Below are positions 14,191 through 14,655 of a DNA stretch of 14,655 nt, piece by piece. This DNA comes from Candidatus Thorarchaeota archaeon (GTDB lineage: Archaea; Asgardarchaeota; Thorarchaeia; Thorarchaeales; Thorarchaeaceae), in contig JABCSP010000028.1 of assembly GCA_018238825.1 (NCBI GenBank), positions 1-14,655 on the forward strand, read 5' to 3'. The translations under genes and the position numbers were made by a program. Numbering within the stretch: position 1 is the first letter of the stretch; every line of letters starts with the position of its first letter. Below the pieces are notes generated by a model. That model searched no databases and was not told where the DNA came from. It was given only the letters and a program-made list of their open reading frames with translations.

Positions 14191-14655
14191 TCACCAGATT
14201 GTTATCATTCGTCGAATTATTTCTGCAGATTCTCCTCGCTCAATGCCAACAGCTATGGAGCGAAGGTTACGCACTTCATATTGTTTGAGACTAAAGAATG
14301 CAATGATTGTACCTAAATGAAATGGAAATGCGGTTAATTGAAGCTTTATCCTTTGAGCAACAAAGTCCTCAATGGCTAGCTCCACATCTCCTAAATCATC
14401 GGTATCCTCATACATTCTCGCAATTCTCCCGCCAAACTGGGCGAACCGTGTATTGTCTAATGTTGCAATAACTTCCCTCCAAGTATTTGAAGAGGTTATA
14501 GCATCTGTTAGATCACGTACATGTGAAAAACGAACAAGGGAGAGCTCCAACGCTCTCTGTTCAAAACCGAGCAGAGTTGCTCTTATCCCGGTCAGGACAT
14601 TCCTAAGGACTACCCTCGATTCAAGAATGTCTAATACGCGTTTTTGTTCACCTTT
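14191..14655 (-). CDS. atpC: A-type ATP synthase subunit C, 3' part (runs off the window)
   Basis: Subunit C (related to V-ATPase subunit d) couples the K rotor ring to the central stalk. The reading frame is open from the window edge at 14655 to the TGA at 14193-14191 and gives 154 residues. An apparent start at 14550 is internal, since the 35 upstream codons continue the family (RVLDILESRVVLRNVLTGIR). Recognisable parts are repeated helices with LRNVLTGIRA near the edge and the C-terminal EVRNLRSIAVGIERGESAEI, the family's conserved last helix-turn. The missing N-terminal part, by comparison with full-length subunit C of about 350 residues, is more than half the protein. It is the first visible gene of the minus-strand atpC-atpK unit. 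Confidence 0.93.
   Translation of the reverse strand, partial: KGEQKRVLDILESRVVLRNVLTGIRATLLGFEQRALELSLVRFSHVRDLTDAITSSNTWREVIATLDNTRFAQFGGRIARMYEDTDDLGDVELAIEDFVAQRIKLQLTAFPFHLGTIIAFFSLKQYEVRNLRSIAVGIERGESAEIIRRMITIW

Noticed and set aside
1..14655. Mobile elements, CRISPR arrays, tRNA or rRNA genes, defence systems
   Set aside because: No transposase, integrase, terminal repeats, regularly spaced repeats, tRNA T-loop patterns in gaps, or effector domains were seen; gaps between genes are all under about 180 bases.

Overview
The window is a gene-dense piece of an archaeal chromosome. The evidence is an A-type (archaeal V-type) ATP synthase gene cluster, an archaeal-style TrmI tRNA methyltransferase, a HerA-family ATPase, archaeal TATA-like elements and GGAGG/GGTG ribosome-binding sites. 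TTG starts are frequent, base composition looks moderate by eye, and several large proteins match no family I recognise. An Asgard lineage, perhaps close to Thorarchaeia, is a guess: no diagnostic eukaryotic-signature protein is visible, so 'uncultured archaeon' is the safe statement. I see no insertion sequence, CRISPR array, tRNA or rRNA, and no gene-free stretch longer than about 175 bases.

Layout. Positions 1-2342: the tail of a probable + strand gene converges, across a strong hairpin (71-93), on a PLP aminotransferase (minus), with pyrF upstream of it on the same strand. Positions 2343-3930: an unrecognised multi-pass membrane protein (plus) converges on a small unrecognised protein (minus). 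Positions 3987-7088: a HerA-like ATPase with an acidic linker and a novel C-terminal domain (minus) diverges from trmI (plus), with a palindrome in the shared promoter region. Positions 7160-8115: a short acidic protein and a coiled-coil/winged-helix regulator form a likely two-gene operon, followed by a 175-base intergenic region carrying three short perfect palindromes. Positions 8116-10449: a 777-residue all-helical, TPR-like protein of unknown function. Positions 10463 to the end: A-type ATP synthase genes atpI (minus), atpH and atpE (plus), atpK and atpC (minus; atpC runs off the window).

How the genes work together. The ATP synthase genes encode the membrane stator (I), the peripheral stalk (H, E), the rotor ring (K) and the rotor-ring adaptor (C): the Vo and stalk parts of one rotary machine. 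In most archaea these lie in one co-directional operon. Here they are adjacent but split into three transcription units with mixed strands. The catalytic subunits A and B and the central-stalk subunits D and F are not in the window. The remaining genes are housekeeping (pyrimidine synthesis, amino-acid transamination, tRNA modification, DNA-translocase-type ATPase) or orphans. No defence or mobile system is evident. The most novel parts are the 777-residue helical protein with its palindrome-rich promoter and neighbouring wHTH regulator, the HerA-like protein with an unusual C-terminal domain, and the rearranged ATP synthase locus.
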